The notes below the pieces were generated by a model, which worked only from the letters and a program-made list of their open reading frames with translations, was not told the origin of the DNA and made no database searches. Shown piece after piece: positions 19,646 to 27,385 of a DNA stretch of 64,000 nucleotides. Positions within the stretch are counted from its first letter, which is position 1; each line of letters opens with the position of its first letter. This DNA comes from JAEXOD01 sp043805435. GTDB taxonomy: Bacteria; Bacteroidota; Ignavibacteria; Ignavibacteriales; Melioribacteraceae. A program made the translations under genes and the position numbers. Where the stretch lies: contig JAZDHY010000010.1 of assembly GCA_043805435.1 (NCBI GenBank), positions 1 through 64,000 of the forward strand, written 5' to 3'.

Positions 19646-20095
19646 ATGTACTATAATAAAGAAAAACAAATTTTGGTATCTTTAATCGGTTCCATACTGA
19701 TTTTAGGATTCTATTCCATCTATGTATATAATAATTACATTGCAGGTAAACCTGAAGTTCTGAATGACTTCAAATTTTGGGGAAAAGCTTTTTTAATATT
19801 AATTTTAGTATCAATTGTGGCACAAATTATTATTCATATAGTATTTGTTATAATAAACAAAATTTTAACAAATGAGGATATGCCCACAATTACCGATGAA
19901 AGAGACAAGTTGATTGAACTTAAAGCCATAAAAATTTCATATTGGATATTCTGCTTTGGATTCCTTTTGGCAATGGGAGCACTAGCTATAGGAATGCAGC
20001 CTTATGTAATGTTTCTTTTGCTGATTTATTCGATGTTTGCAACGGGTATAGTTGAAAGCATTGCTAGGATATACTTTTATAGAAGAGGAATTTAG
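19646..20095 (+). CDS. four-helix membrane protein paired with an XRE regulator
   Basis: Integral membrane protein of 149 residues from ATG 19646, which has GGAGAG 5 bases upstream; the open frame back to 19613 includes the promoter and is not likely translated. Four hydrophobic helices are visible (about 9-30, 42-68, 92-112, 117-137), with a conserved-looking T-I-T-D-E-R-D-K-L-I-E-L-K-A segment between the second and third. That T-D-E-R-D segment is typical of small DUF2178-like membrane proteins encoded beside XRE regulators. The stop TAG abuts the ATG of the regulator with no spacer, implying tight coupling. The role is unknown; such pairs may form a membrane sensor or anti-regulator and a repressor. 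Confidence 0.75.
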   Translation: MYYNKEKQILVSLIGSILILGFYSIYVYNNYIAGKPEVLNDFKFWGKAFLILILVSIVAQIIIHIVFVIINKILTNEDMPTITDERDKLIELKAIKISYWIFCFGFLLAMGALAIGMQPYVMFLLLIYSMFATGIVESIARIYFYRRGI

Positions 20096-20329
20096 ATGGA
20101 TAAACATTCTATAACAAACAACATTAGAAAGCTACGGTTTAACCACAATGAAATGACACAACAACAATTAGCAGATAAAGTAGGGGTAACACGTCAAACT
20201 ATTGTAGCTATTGAAAACGGAAAATATTCGCCTACATTGGAATTAGCTTTTCGAATAGCACTTGTTTTTAATTTACCTTTGGAAAGTGTATTCTTTTATA
20301 TGTGTGACGATAAAACTGAAAACATTTAA
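20096..20329 (+). CDS. XRE-family (Cro/CI-type) transcriptional regulator
   Basis: Compact DNA-binding protein of 77 residues made almost wholly of a helix-turn-helix: T-Q-Q-Q-L-A-D-K-V-G-V-T-R-Q-T-I-V-A-I-E-N-G-K-Y-S-P (split over helices 2 and 3, about 20-45). The P-x-L-E-L-A-F-R-I-A and F-N-L-P-L-E-x-V-F tail is diagnostic of the small regulators encoded with a membrane protein. Its ATG immediately follows the stop of that protein. The direct repeat over the upstream promoter is a plausible autoregulatory operator. The oxidoreductase gene begins 18 bases after its stop and is probably in the same transcript. Confidence 0.9.
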   Translation: MDKHSITNNIRKLRFNHNEMTQQQLADKVGVTRQTIVAIENGKYSPTLELAFRIALVFNLPLESVFFYMCDDKTENI

Positions 20330-20347
20330 AAATTAGGAATAAATATT

Positions 20348-21268
20348 ATGAGAGCAGTTATTTGTACAAAAGCAGGATTGCCGGAAGTACTACACCTAAA
20401 AGATGTAAATAAACCAATACCGGGTGACGCGGAAATATTAGTTAAAGTACAAACGGCAACAGTTACCCGTGGAGATGTTGTTTTGCGAAAAATACCACGT
20501 TTTATTCTGTTTCCAATCGGTTTATTGTTTGGTTTCAAAGCGATGGAAATACCGGGAGTTGAGTTTGCCGGCGATGTAGAAGCAGTTGGCAAAAATGTAA
20601 CTTTATTCAAAAAAGGTGACCAGGTTTTTGGAACGACAACCGGACTAAAATTTGGCGGTAATGCGGAATATGTTTGTGTGCCGGAAAAATGGAAGTTAGG
20701 TGTAGTAACAAAAAAAAGCAGCACAATTTCTTATTCGGATGCAGCAGCCATTCCTGTGGGAGGAATGACGGCACTTCACATCTTAAACAAAGGAAATATC
20801 AAACGAGATCAAAAGGTGCTTGTATATGGGGCTTCCGGCTCGGTAGGAACGTATGCTGTTCAGCTGGCTAAATACTTTGGAGCTGAGGTTACAGGTGTTT
20901 GTAGTACAAATAATGCCGAACTGTTAAAATCTATTGGGGCCGATGAAATTATTGATTACACAAAAGAGGATTTTACTAAAAAAAATGTTGTTTATGACGT
21001 AATTTTTGATGCCGTAGGGAAAATATCTAAATTTGGCTGTAATAGTGTGTTAAAAAAAGATGGAAAATTCCTTTCGGTTAAATATCCCACAAGTGAAAAA
21101 TTGGAATATTTGGTTTTACTTGGTGATTTGGTAAAAAAGGGGACAATTAAACCGATAATTGATAGAAGTTATCCGCTAGAACAAATTGTTGAGGCTCATA
21201 AATATGTTGAAAAGGGGCATAAAAGAGGTAATGTGGTTGTAATTGTAAATAATGATAACAAATTTTAA
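20348..21268 (+). CDS. NAD(P)H-dependent medium-chain oxidoreductase (quinone-reductase-like)
   Basis: MDR-superfamily protein of 306 residues. The GroES-like N-terminal domain has A-T-V-T-R-G-D and P-G-V-E-F-A-G-D-V-E-A-V-G. The Rossmann domain contains V-L-V-Y-G-A-S-G-S-V-G-T-Y-A-V-Q-L-A-K at about 157-175. The cysteine cluster of the structural zinc lobe is absent, which places it with the zinc-independent quinone reductase-like group. The substrate is unknown. It follows the XRE gene by 18 bases, so its expression may respond to the membrane-protein/XRE pair. Confidence 0.88.
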   Translation: MRAVICTKAGLPEVLHLKDVNKPIPGDAEILVKVQTATVTRGDVVLRKIPRFILFPIGLLFGFKAMEIPGVEFAGDVEAVGKNVTLFKKGDQVFGTTTGLKFGGNAEYVCVPEKWKLGVVTKKSSTISYSDAAAIPVGGMTALHILNKGNIKRDQKVLVYGASGSVGTYAVQLAKYFGAEVTGVCSTNNAELLKSIGADEIIDYTKEDFTKKNVVYDVIFDAVGKISKFGCNSVLKKDGKFLSVKYPTSEKLEYLVLLGDLVKKGTIKPIIDRSYPLEQIVEAHKYVEKGHKRGNVVVIVNNDNKF

Positions 21269-21327
21269 CAATATACTTCGACTTGTGCTGAATTTTTTGT
21301 GGCAAAATAAATAAAGGGAGAAAAAAT

Positions 21328-22176
21328 ATGAATGATGTTAAGAAAACCGGACAAAATCCTAAAAAAGCACTTTGGAAGTGTGGTGCTTGTTCGCACGCAG
21401 TATTTAATTTGTTAAACCAAGAATTTGATAATCACAAAGAAACTGAAGAACGGGCATCTGATCCGTTAGCCGGAGGTATTATGCAAAAAGGAGAACAATG
21501 CGGAATGCTTTGGGGCGGAACTTTAGCAATAGGAACAGAATCGTACCGCAGGAATAAAAACCAAAATAAAGCCATTGCTGCTGCAATTACTTCAACCGGT
21601 TTACTTGTGGAATCATTTGTAAAAAGAACAAAAAGTGTTAACTGCAGGGACATAACAAACTGTGATTTTTCAAACAAGGTTGATTTTACCAAATATATAA
21701 TAAAAACCATTTTGTGTGGTTTTATTTATAGCCCTTGTTTTAACCTTATTGAAAAATGGACCCCTGAAGCAATATTTTGTGCAAAAGAAGGATTATCCGC
21801 TGAATCTATTGGAGTATCAAAACCGGTTTTAAGCTGCTCTACTGAAGTTGCAAAAAAAATGGGTGCAAGTGATGAAGAAATGGTTATGGTTGCGGGTTTT
21901 GCCGGCGGTCTTGGTTTAAGCGGTAATGCCTGCGGTGCGCTAAGTGCGGCAATATGGAAAAAAACTCTTGAGTGGTGTAAAGTTAATTCCGGAACTCCTC
22001 CATTCTTTAAAAATGAAAACGCAAAAAAAATAGTGGCAGCGTTTAATAATACAACCAATTCGGAAATACTCTGTTCCAAAATAACAGGTAAAAGCTTTAA
22101 AACAGTAGATGAACATACGGAATTTATAAAAGCAGGCGGTTGCAGTAAATTAATTGACGTATTATCTCAATCATAG
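21328..22176 (+). CDS. C_GCAxxG_C_C family protein, putative redox protein
   Basis: Cysteine-rich protein of 282 residues. It carries the family pattern twice: K-C-G-A-C-S-H-A-V-F near the N-terminus with G-E-Q-C-G-M-L-W-G-G, and C-S-T-E-V-A-K-K-M-G later with F-A-G-G-L-G-L-S-G-N-A-C-G-A-L. About thirteen cysteines are present in all. Family members are thought to be iron-sulfur or redox proteins, though no activity is firmly established. It has a good ribosome binding site (AAGGGAG) and follows the oxidoreductase by 59 bases. A strong terminator lies after it. Confidence 0.82.
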   Translation: MNDVKKTGQNPKKALWKCGACSHAVFNLLNQEFDNHKETEERASDPLAGGIMQKGEQCGMLWGGTLAIGTESYRRNKNQNKAIAAAITSTGLLVESFVKRTKSVNCRDITNCDFSNKVDFTKYIIKTILCGFIYSPCFNLIEKWTPEAIFCAKEGLSAESIGVSKPVLSCSTEVAKKMGASDEEMVMVAGFAGGLGLSGNACGALSAAIWKKTLEWCKVNSGTPPFFKNENAKKIVAAFNNTTNSEILCSKITGKSFKTVDEHTEFIKAGGCSKLIDVLSQS

Positions 22177-22245
22177 GTTTTTTCGTTGAAAGGATTTGAT
22201 TGGTTAAAGCTATTCAGTTAGTTGGCAAACCGAAACAACAAATAA

Positions 22246-22274
22246 AAAAGGCTGTTTTTTTGCGACAGCCTTTT
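22246..22274. terminator. bidirectional rho-independent terminator
   Basis: AAAAGGCTGT (22246-22255) and ACAGCCTTTT (22265-22274) make a perfect 10 bp stem whose A and T ends give a U-tract in both directions. It serves the C_GCAxxG_C_C gene on the plus strand and the outer-membrane protein gene on the minus strand. Confidence 0.85.
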
Positions 22275-22307
22275 ACAAAAAATTATATAATAGTATTATT
22301 AAAATTA

Positions 22308-23189
22308 TTAAAACGCAAAAGTAAGACCAATTTTATATGTTTCATAGGAAAGAGGGCGTTCGGAGGCAAAAGGATAATTCATTTTGTCGCGCTGCAGCAT
22401 ATAAAATCCATAAGTTAAACCATTTTTCAAAATAAAGTTAACTATTGGAGCGGCAATTGGGCTTGAATCTATTATTTCATCAACAAATTTATCAACTATG
22501 CCAAGACCAATGAGTTCAATGCATGAACTCCCCAAATGTTTCCAAGTCATAACACGAGGGAATAAAATATTTGCTTCATAGCTGGCATTTAATGAAACAA
22601 ACTGGTTAACTCCTATTATTAAACCGCCTTCAATTTTTTGACCAAATCTAATTTCTTCATTATAGCGGTTTAAAATTTTAGCATCCGCAAATTTAGCAGC
22701 ATTAGCTGTGGTATCGGGAAAATCTTTCATGTTTAACCTGTTCCACGAAATTGAAAATCCTGTATAGGGGATAATATCCACAATCCCAAACCTATATCCG
22801 TAACCGTCACGCATTCCGATTCCAAAGCTGTACAATTCGCTTTTTAATCCTGCTGCTTCTTTATCGCGTAAATCAACTGAATTAGCGCCAAATGTTATAA
22901 ACTGATCCTGCAGATTTGTAATATTGTCCGATTCCCAATAATCTAAAACCCGATAGCCAATTTTTACATCCATATTGCCAACTTTGGCAAAATCGCTGGA
23001 AAACGACTTATGTTTGTATTCGGTAAGGCCATAACCTAATTCTAAAAACGGTTGAGAATCCTCATCAAAATTAACTTTAAAAGAATAACTTCTTTTATCG
23101 GAAAATTTTTTGTGTTTTTTTTGCGCCGTTACAGTGCTGAAAGCTAATAAACCTACTACAAACCAAATAATAAGTGATTTAATATTCAT
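22308..23189 (-). CDS. secreted or outer-membrane beta-barrel-like protein, function unknown
   Basis: Protein of 293 residues from ATG 23189, which has GGAGA 5 bases upstream; the longer frame would need a TTG inside that site. A signal peptide (cleavage probably after T-V-T-A-Q) is followed by a lysine/histidine-rich stretch. Alternating-hydrophobicity segments rich in Y, G and F follow, and the last residue is phenylalanine in K-I-G-L-T-F-A-F, the usual C-terminal signature of outer-membrane barrels. I recognise no family. It is separated by 132 bases from the receiver gene upstream, so they may or may not be cotranscribed. Confidence 0.65.
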   Translation of the reverse strand: MNIKSLIIWFVVGLLAFSTVTAQKKHKKFSDKRSYSFKVNFDEDSQPFLELGYGLTEYKHKSFSSDFAKVGNMDVKIGYRVLDYWESDNITNLQDQFITFGANSVDLRDKEAAGLKSELYSFGIGMRDGYGYRFGIVDIIPYTGFSISWNRLNMKDFPDTTANAAKFADAKILNRYNEEIRFGQKIEGGLIIGVNQFVSLNASYEANILFPRVMTWKHLGSSCIELIGLGIVDKFVDEIIDSSPIAAPIVNFILKNGLTYGFYMLQRDKMNYPFASERPLSYETYKIGLTFAF

Positions 23190-23320
23190 TGTATTCTCCA
23201 AGTATTGTTTTTGAAGATTTAGACGACCGGAATGAGAGAAATGTTACAGTATTATTCCCTCAAAATCCAAAATAGTTATATTTTGTGATATAAAACACAT
23301 CCACCCCTGCCCATAAAAAA

Positions 23321-23728
23321 TTACTCTACAATAATGCCCGATTTTTGCTCTAAAGTTTTAACTAATGTTTCCATAAGAACGTCATTTTGTACCGGTTTAG
23401 TTAAAAATATATCTACACCGGCATTATAGGCATTATCTTTATCGCGCTGAAACGCATGAGCCGATAAACCGACAATTGGTAAATTTTTGTACTCGTCTTT
23501 TTCTCGTAATTCACGAGTTAACTGTAGGCCGTCTTTTTTTCCGCGTAAAGAAATATCCATCAAAATAATATCAAACTTATCTTCATTTAATTTTTCATAA
23601 AATGTTTCAGACGAATCACAAATTTGCAACAAAAATTTCCTTTTTAAGAAAATTTGTAGAAATTTTTGATTTTCAAAATCATCTTCTACGATTAAAAGTT
23701 TTGGTTTCGTCTTTTGAATCTCTGTCAT
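23321..23728 (-). CDS. single-domain response regulator (CheY-like)
   Basis: Receiver of 135 residues: acidic residues E15-D16-D17, phosphoacceptor D58 in I-L-M-D-I-S-L, switch S in V-G-L-S-A-H-A, and lysine in L-T-K-P-V. The L-S-A-H-A-F-x-x-D-x-x-x-A motif is typical of receivers that belong to hybrid kinase phosphorelays. There is no output domain. No kinase is adjacent, so its partner may be one of the orphan kinases elsewhere in the window. Confidence 0.9.
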   Translation of the reverse strand: MTEIQKTKPKLLIVEDDFENQKFLQIFLKRKFLLQICDSSETFYEKLNEDKFDIILMDISLRGKKDGLQLTRELREKDEYKNLPIVGLSAHAFQRDKDNAYNAGVDIFLTKPVQNDVLMETLVKTLEQKSGIIVE

Positions 23729-23894
23729 AATATATAACCTGCTAATTTTTCATTATATGAAATCTATATTTACAAAAATAATTAATAAAAACAATAAAAA
23801 AAATTATTTATTTATATTATCGAATCATTGTGTTAAAAATATTAGTTTTTTTTTGTAATTTAATTTTTTAATAATAACAAAATATGATATTCTT

Positions 23895-24497
23895 ATGACA
23901 AAAAAAATAAATTTTGCCCTATTTTTTGCAATTATTACTTTTTTTTATGGATGTGTGTGCCAAAAGTGCTTAAAAAGCGGTTACGATTTTGAAATTTCGG
24001 ACACAGTTACAACTAGTGCCGAAAAATATATAACCGATAAGACAGGAAAAGATTTTTATAATAACAATATTTTTCCCAATTATGTCAATTCAAAAGAAAT
24101 TTTGGGCAATTACGAGCTTCATTATGTTTTAATAATGCCCGATAAAGATTATGTGCAAGAGGAAATATTTTTTACAATTGATAAAGCAGGCAAAGTTTTA
24201 GAAAAATACGAAATTGCCGGAATACCAAACTGTAAAGATAATCCCGATGAATGTATATTTAATATTACTGAAAAACAGGCCATAAAAATAGCCCAAGATG
24301 CCGATTTGGCAAAAGGGGTTAAAGATTGGAAAGTAAGTTTCAGGTGGTCAATGGAATATGATCGTTATATTTGGCACATTTTAAGTATTACTTATGAAAC
24401 GGGAAAAGCGGATTATTATAAAGCGTCGGGAGAAGAAATGGTTATCAATCCTGCCGATGGAAGTATAATTTTACAACGTAAATGGGAAATAAAATAG
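23895..24497 (+). CDS. lipoprotein of unknown function
   Basis: Protein of 200 residues with a lipoprotein signal: a hydrophobic run followed by F-F-Y-G-C at residues about 16-20, so Cys20 would be lipidated. Two further cysteines follow closely (V-C-Q-K-C). The mature part has a mixed alpha/beta look with K-Q-A-I-K-I-A-Q-D-A, which resembles a PepSY-like helix, and W-H-I-L-S-I-T-Y near the end; the resemblance is weak. It ends 10 bases before the aldo/keto reductase and is probably in the same transcript. Confidence 0.7.
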   Translation: MTKKINFALFFAIITFFYGCVCQKCLKSGYDFEISDTVTTSAEKYITDKTGKDFYNNNIFPNYVNSKEILGNYELHYVLIMPDKDYVQEEIFFTIDKAGKVLEKYEIAGIPNCKDNPDECIFNITEKQAIKIAQDADLAKGVKDWKVSFRWSMEYDRYIWHILSITYETGKADYYKASGEEMVINPADGSIILQRKWEIK

Positions 24498-24507
24498 GAG
24501 ATTAACT

Positions 24508-25488
24508 ATGAAATACAGAAAACTTGGCAAAAGTGATTTAGTGGTTTCGGAAATAAGTTTAGGCTGCTGGACTTTGGGAGGTAAAAATTGGGCAAACGGT
24601 CAATCGGTCGGCTGGGCGGATGTAAACGAAGAAGAAGCTGCAAAAGCGGTTTATTACGCTTTGGATAACGGAGTTAACCATTTTGATAATGCCGATGTTT
24701 ATGGAAATGGGAAAGCTGAACGTATGCTTGCAAAAATTTTAGGAAACAAAACAAACGATGTTACAATTGCAACAAAAGTCGGTTGGTTTCAGGGCACGGC
24801 GGTTAATGCTTACGATCCGCTTCATATTCGTCATCAATGCGAACAATCGTTAAAAAATTTAAATAGAGATGTTATAGATTTATATTATTTCCATCATGGA
24901 AATTTTGGTCAAAACGATTGTTATCTTGAGGATGCAATTGAAGTAATGTACAAGTTAAAAGAAGAAGGAAAAATTAGATTTATCGGGCAATCGGCCTATA
25001 GTAATGATGATTTTTGTAAATTGGTGCCAAAAGTTAAACCTGAAGTATTGCAAAGTTCTGCAAATGCTTTAGATGATCATTTTGTTGCCGATGGAACTCC
25101 GGTTAGAAAATTATTGGAAGACAACCAAATTTCTTTTATTGCTTTTGGTCCAATAGCGCAAGGGGTTTTACTTGGTAAATATAATAAAGATAATCCGCCC
25201 AAATTTGAAGAAGGCGACCATAGGAAAAATGCTGAAAGATTTACAGTTGGCTTTTTAACTAAAGTTGAACCAAAACTTGAAGCATTAAAACAAAAATTTG
25301 GAAGCGATATTAAAGATTTAGCACGGGCAGCTTTACAGTATATGCTGCATTATAGCGTGGTCGGTTCAGTTATTCCCGGATTTAGGAATATAGAGCAGGT
25401 TATAATTAATTTAAGTGCGCAAGATAAACCTTTAACTGATGAAGAGTTTAAATATATAAATGATTTGTTTAAGGCGTCTGGTTATTAA
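24508..25488 (+). CDS. aldo/keto reductase
   Basis: NADPH-dependent reductase of 326 residues with the TIM-barrel family tetrad: D in N-H-F-D-N-A-D-V-Y, Y in the same block, K in I-A-T-K-V-G-W, and H in Y-Y-F-H-H-G-N. The N-terminal M-K-Y-R-K-L-G-K-S-D-L-V-V-S-E-I-S-L-G block matches the YajO/YghZ-like group. The C-terminal V-I-P-G-F-R-N-I-E-Q-V is the cofactor-binding segment. Substrate unknown. It follows the lipoprotein gene closely, and the hairpin-repeat array starts 7 bases after its stop. Confidence 0.92.
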   Translation: MKYRKLGKSDLVVSEISLGCWTLGGKNWANGQSVGWADVNEEEAAKAVYYALDNGVNHFDNADVYGNGKAERMLAKILGNKTNDVTIATKVGWFQGTAVNAYDPLHIRHQCEQSLKNLNRDVIDLYYFHHGNFGQNDCYLEDAIEVMYKLKEEGKIRFIGQSAYSNDDFCKLVPKVKPEVLQSSANALDDHFVADGTPVRKLLEDNQISFIAFGPIAQGVLLGKYNKDNPPKFEEGDHRKNAERFTVGFLTKVEPKLEALKQKFGSDIKDLARAALQYMLHYSVVGSVIPGFRNIEQVIINLSAQDKPLTDEEFKYINDLFKASGY

Positions 25489-25944
25489 CGGGTAACGCCG
25501 ATGGCGTAATTGTTGATGTAAATATTTTGTTATATAAACGAAAATTTAATTGATTAATGTAAATATTATTTAAATATATAAAAACCTCATAGAGATTTTA
25601 TGTGAGTAGCCTAACAAAAGAAAACAAATACAATATTGATTTAGAAAGGGTGATTACATGCAACCCACGCTGGGGTTGTGATTTCCTTTTGCTATAGTTG
25701 GTTACTGACATGTAACGCCTACGGCCTAATTGTTAATGTGAGGACTTTTTAGTATAAAATGAAAAGTATGTTGTTTGATGAAATTTTTATTTAAATATAT
25801 AAAAAAACCTTATAGAGGTTTCATGTGAGTGCGTAACAAAAGATAAAAACACAACCACGAATTATAAGGTAATAACATGCAACCCGCGCTGGGGTTGTGA
25901 TTTTCTTCTGCTATAGTTGGTTACTGACATGTAACGCCGATGGC

Positions 25945-26115
25945 GGATGTCGCATAAGTACAAAAACCGAACTCACCCCTTGCCCCTCTCTTAAAAAGAG
26001 AGGGGAATATCTTTTTATAACATATTGATATATAGCAGTTTATGGTTGTTCATATGTTTAACACGTGAGGATTATTGTAGCAGGGAATTTCAAAAATCGG
26101 ACTTATGCAACATCC
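25945..26115. mobile_element. MITE copy 1 with 15 bp terminal inverted repeats
   Basis: The 171 bp element starts GGATGTCGCATAAGT and ends ACTTATGCAACATCC, which is its inverse with one mismatch. Inside is a 10 bp stem CCCCTCTCTT/AAGAGAGGGG. CCGATGGCG flanks it on both sides (25937-25945 and 26117-26125), matching a 9 bp target duplication of hairpin A. It has no coding capacity. Confidence 0.75.
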
Positions 26116-26393
26116 ACCGATGGCGTAATTGATTTTGTAATATAAAACGAAAATTGTAATTTTAAACAGGAGTATTTATTTAAATATATAAAAACCTCGT
26201 AGAGGTTTTATGTGAGTAGCCAAACAAAAAAACAACATACCATAACAACGGATTATGACATGTAATGCCGATGGCGTAATTGATTTTGTATATCAAACGA
26301 AAATTGTAATTTTAAACAGGAATTTTTATTTAAATATATAAAAAAACCTCATAGAGGTTTCATGTGAGTAGCCAAATAAAAGAGAATAAACCA

Positions 26394-26412
26394 CAACCCC
26401 GTTAGTGGGTTG
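26394..26412 (+). repeat. C-type hairpin just upstream of the RAYT start
   Basis: CAACCC (26394-26399) pairs with GGGTTG (26407-26412) across a 7-base loop. It lies about 10 bases before the ribosome binding site AGGGGG of the transposase gene, so it could affect expression of the transposase. Confidence 0.6.
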
Positions 26413-26435
26413 CATAAAATTTAGGGGGAAATTAT

Positions 26436-26914
26436 ATGCCAAACACATATTCGCAAATTAATCTTCATGTGGTATTTACTGTAAAAGGAAGGTATAATCT
26501 AATTCCAAATGTTCACAAAGAAGAACTTCATAAATATATTACAGGCTTAATAAAAAATAAAAACCAAAAATTATTAGCAATTAACGGAATGTCGGATCAT
26601 ATACACGTGTTTATTTCAATTAAACCTGAAATTAGTGTTTCGGAACTTGTGCGTGATATTAAAAGAGCCTCAACAATATTTATAAATGAAAAAAATGGAT
26701 AATTGGAAAGTTTTATTGGCAGGAAGGATTTGGAGTATTTTCGTATTCGAATTCCCAAATTCCGGCTGTAATTAAATATATAGAGCAACAAGAAAAACAT
26801 CATAAAAAATGGTCATTTAAGGAAGAGTATTTGAAAATATTGAATGATTTTAGAATTGGATATGACGAAAAATATTTGTTTGAATTTTTTGAAAGCAATG
26901 ACGATAAAAAATAA
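26436..26914 (+). pseudogene. Y1/HUH REP-associated tyrosine transposase (RAYT-like), frameshifted
   Basis: The first frame encodes 88 residues with the HUH motif D-H55-I-H57-V-F and stops at 26700-26702. A -1 shift at the run of seven A at 26689-26695 restores a continuous frame to TAA 26912-26914. The restored part reads W-I-I-G-K-F-Y-W-Q-E-G-F-G-V-F-S-Y-S and contains the catalytic tyrosine region V-I-K-Y-I-E-Q-Q-E-K-H-H, as in IS200-like RAYT proteins of about 155 residues. The zero-frame heptamer is A-AAA-AAT, so slippage could in principle rescue it, but a single-base deletion is the simpler reading. Hairpin repeats flank both ends, the usual setting of RAYTs, which process REP elements. 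ATG 26436 has AGGGGG 8 bases upstream. Confidence 0.82.
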
Positions 26915-26984
26915 CATGCAACCCGCGCTGGGGTTGTGGTATCTTTTTTGTTGTAGTTGGTTACTGACATGTAACGCCTACGGC
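26914..26984 (+). repeat. C-type repeat with tail, downstream flank of the RAYT
   Basis: ACATGCAACCCGCGCTGGGG begins this copy, which overlaps the last base of the transposase stop. It ends in the hairpin A core ACGCCTACGGC. The same unit lies upstream at 25656-25725 and 25875-25944, so the transposase gene is bracketed by directly repeated copies. Confidence 0.8.
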
Positions 26985-27156
26985 GGATGTCGCATAAGTA
27001 CAAAAAAGGAACTCACCCCTTGCCCCTCTCTTAAAAAGAGAGGGGAATATCTTTTATATAAAACCTTATTATATTATAGTTTACGGTTAACTATATGTTT
27101 GGCGGGTGAGGATTATTGTAATGAGAAATTTCAAAAATCAGACTTATGCGACATCC
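26985..27156. mobile_element. MITE copy 2 with perfect 15 bp terminal inverted repeats
   Basis: The 172 bp element starts GGATGTCGCATAAGT and ends ACTTATGCGACATCC, an exact inverse. It shares most of its length, including the CCCCTCTCTT/AAGAGAGGGG stem, with copy 1. The flanks differ slightly (CCTACGGCG on the left, CCGATGGCG on the right), so a clean target duplication is not shown here. Confidence 0.78.
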
Positions 27157-27336
27157 ACCGATGGCGTTATTACGGAAATAAGGATAATGTGATATTATTG
27201 TTATTGATTAGATGTTATAAACAATAATAGCTGGGGATAAAATAATATACGCCATTTACGGGGTTAAAAATCTTCTCTTGTTGTGGTTGACTATTAACTT
27301 GTAACGTCTACGGCGTTATTACGAATAAAATAAATA
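27157..27336. other. degenerate repeat remnants before pfkA
   Basis: This gap holds a hairpin A remnant directly after the MITE and a decayed C-type tail at about 27279-27317 (GTAACGTCTACGGCGTT). No gene is seen. Confidence 0.55.
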
Positions 27337-27368
27337 AAAAAGGCTGCCTTAAAAAAAGCAGTCTTTTT
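27337..27368. terminator. rho-independent terminator, serving pfkA
   Basis: AAAAAGGCTGC (27337-27347) pairs with GCAGTCTTTTT (27358-27368) with one G-U pair. On the minus strand, the direction of pfkA, the stem ends in a T run. It lies 17 bases after the pfkA stop. Confidence 0.8.
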
Positions 27369-27385
27369 AAAAATATAAAAAACTT

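Larger units (their letters stand above)
25495..26435. repeat. array of four composite hairpin-repeat units (REP-like) upstream of a RAYT
   Basis: The stretch has no gene. It is built from a repeated module: hairpin A (ACGCC-GAT-GGCGT, e.g. 25495-25507), 55-75 bases of AT-rich spacer, then hairpin B (AAACCTC-ATA-GAGGTTT with the tail ATGTGAGTAGCC). Hairpin C (CAACCC-loop-GGGTTG) closes complete modules. B-type copies are at 25569-25620, 25790-25842, 26179-26230 and 26329-26381. C-type copies with their long tail are at 25656-25725 and 25875-25944. Units three and four share about 115 bases at 26117-26230 and 26267-26380. Unit three is split by a MITE. Confidence 0.8.

Noticed and set aside
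26844..27227. A 127-residue open frame across the RAYT end and the second MITE
   Set aside because: It is made of repeat and MITE sequence; the T-P-C-P-S-L-K-K-R-G-E peptide is the translation of the MITE inner hairpin and appears as a spurious protein in many genomes.
25495..27317. Possible CRISPR array
   Set aside because: Repeats are hairpins of several kinds in units of over 100 bases, with no short identical repeats alternating with unique spacers and no cas genes.
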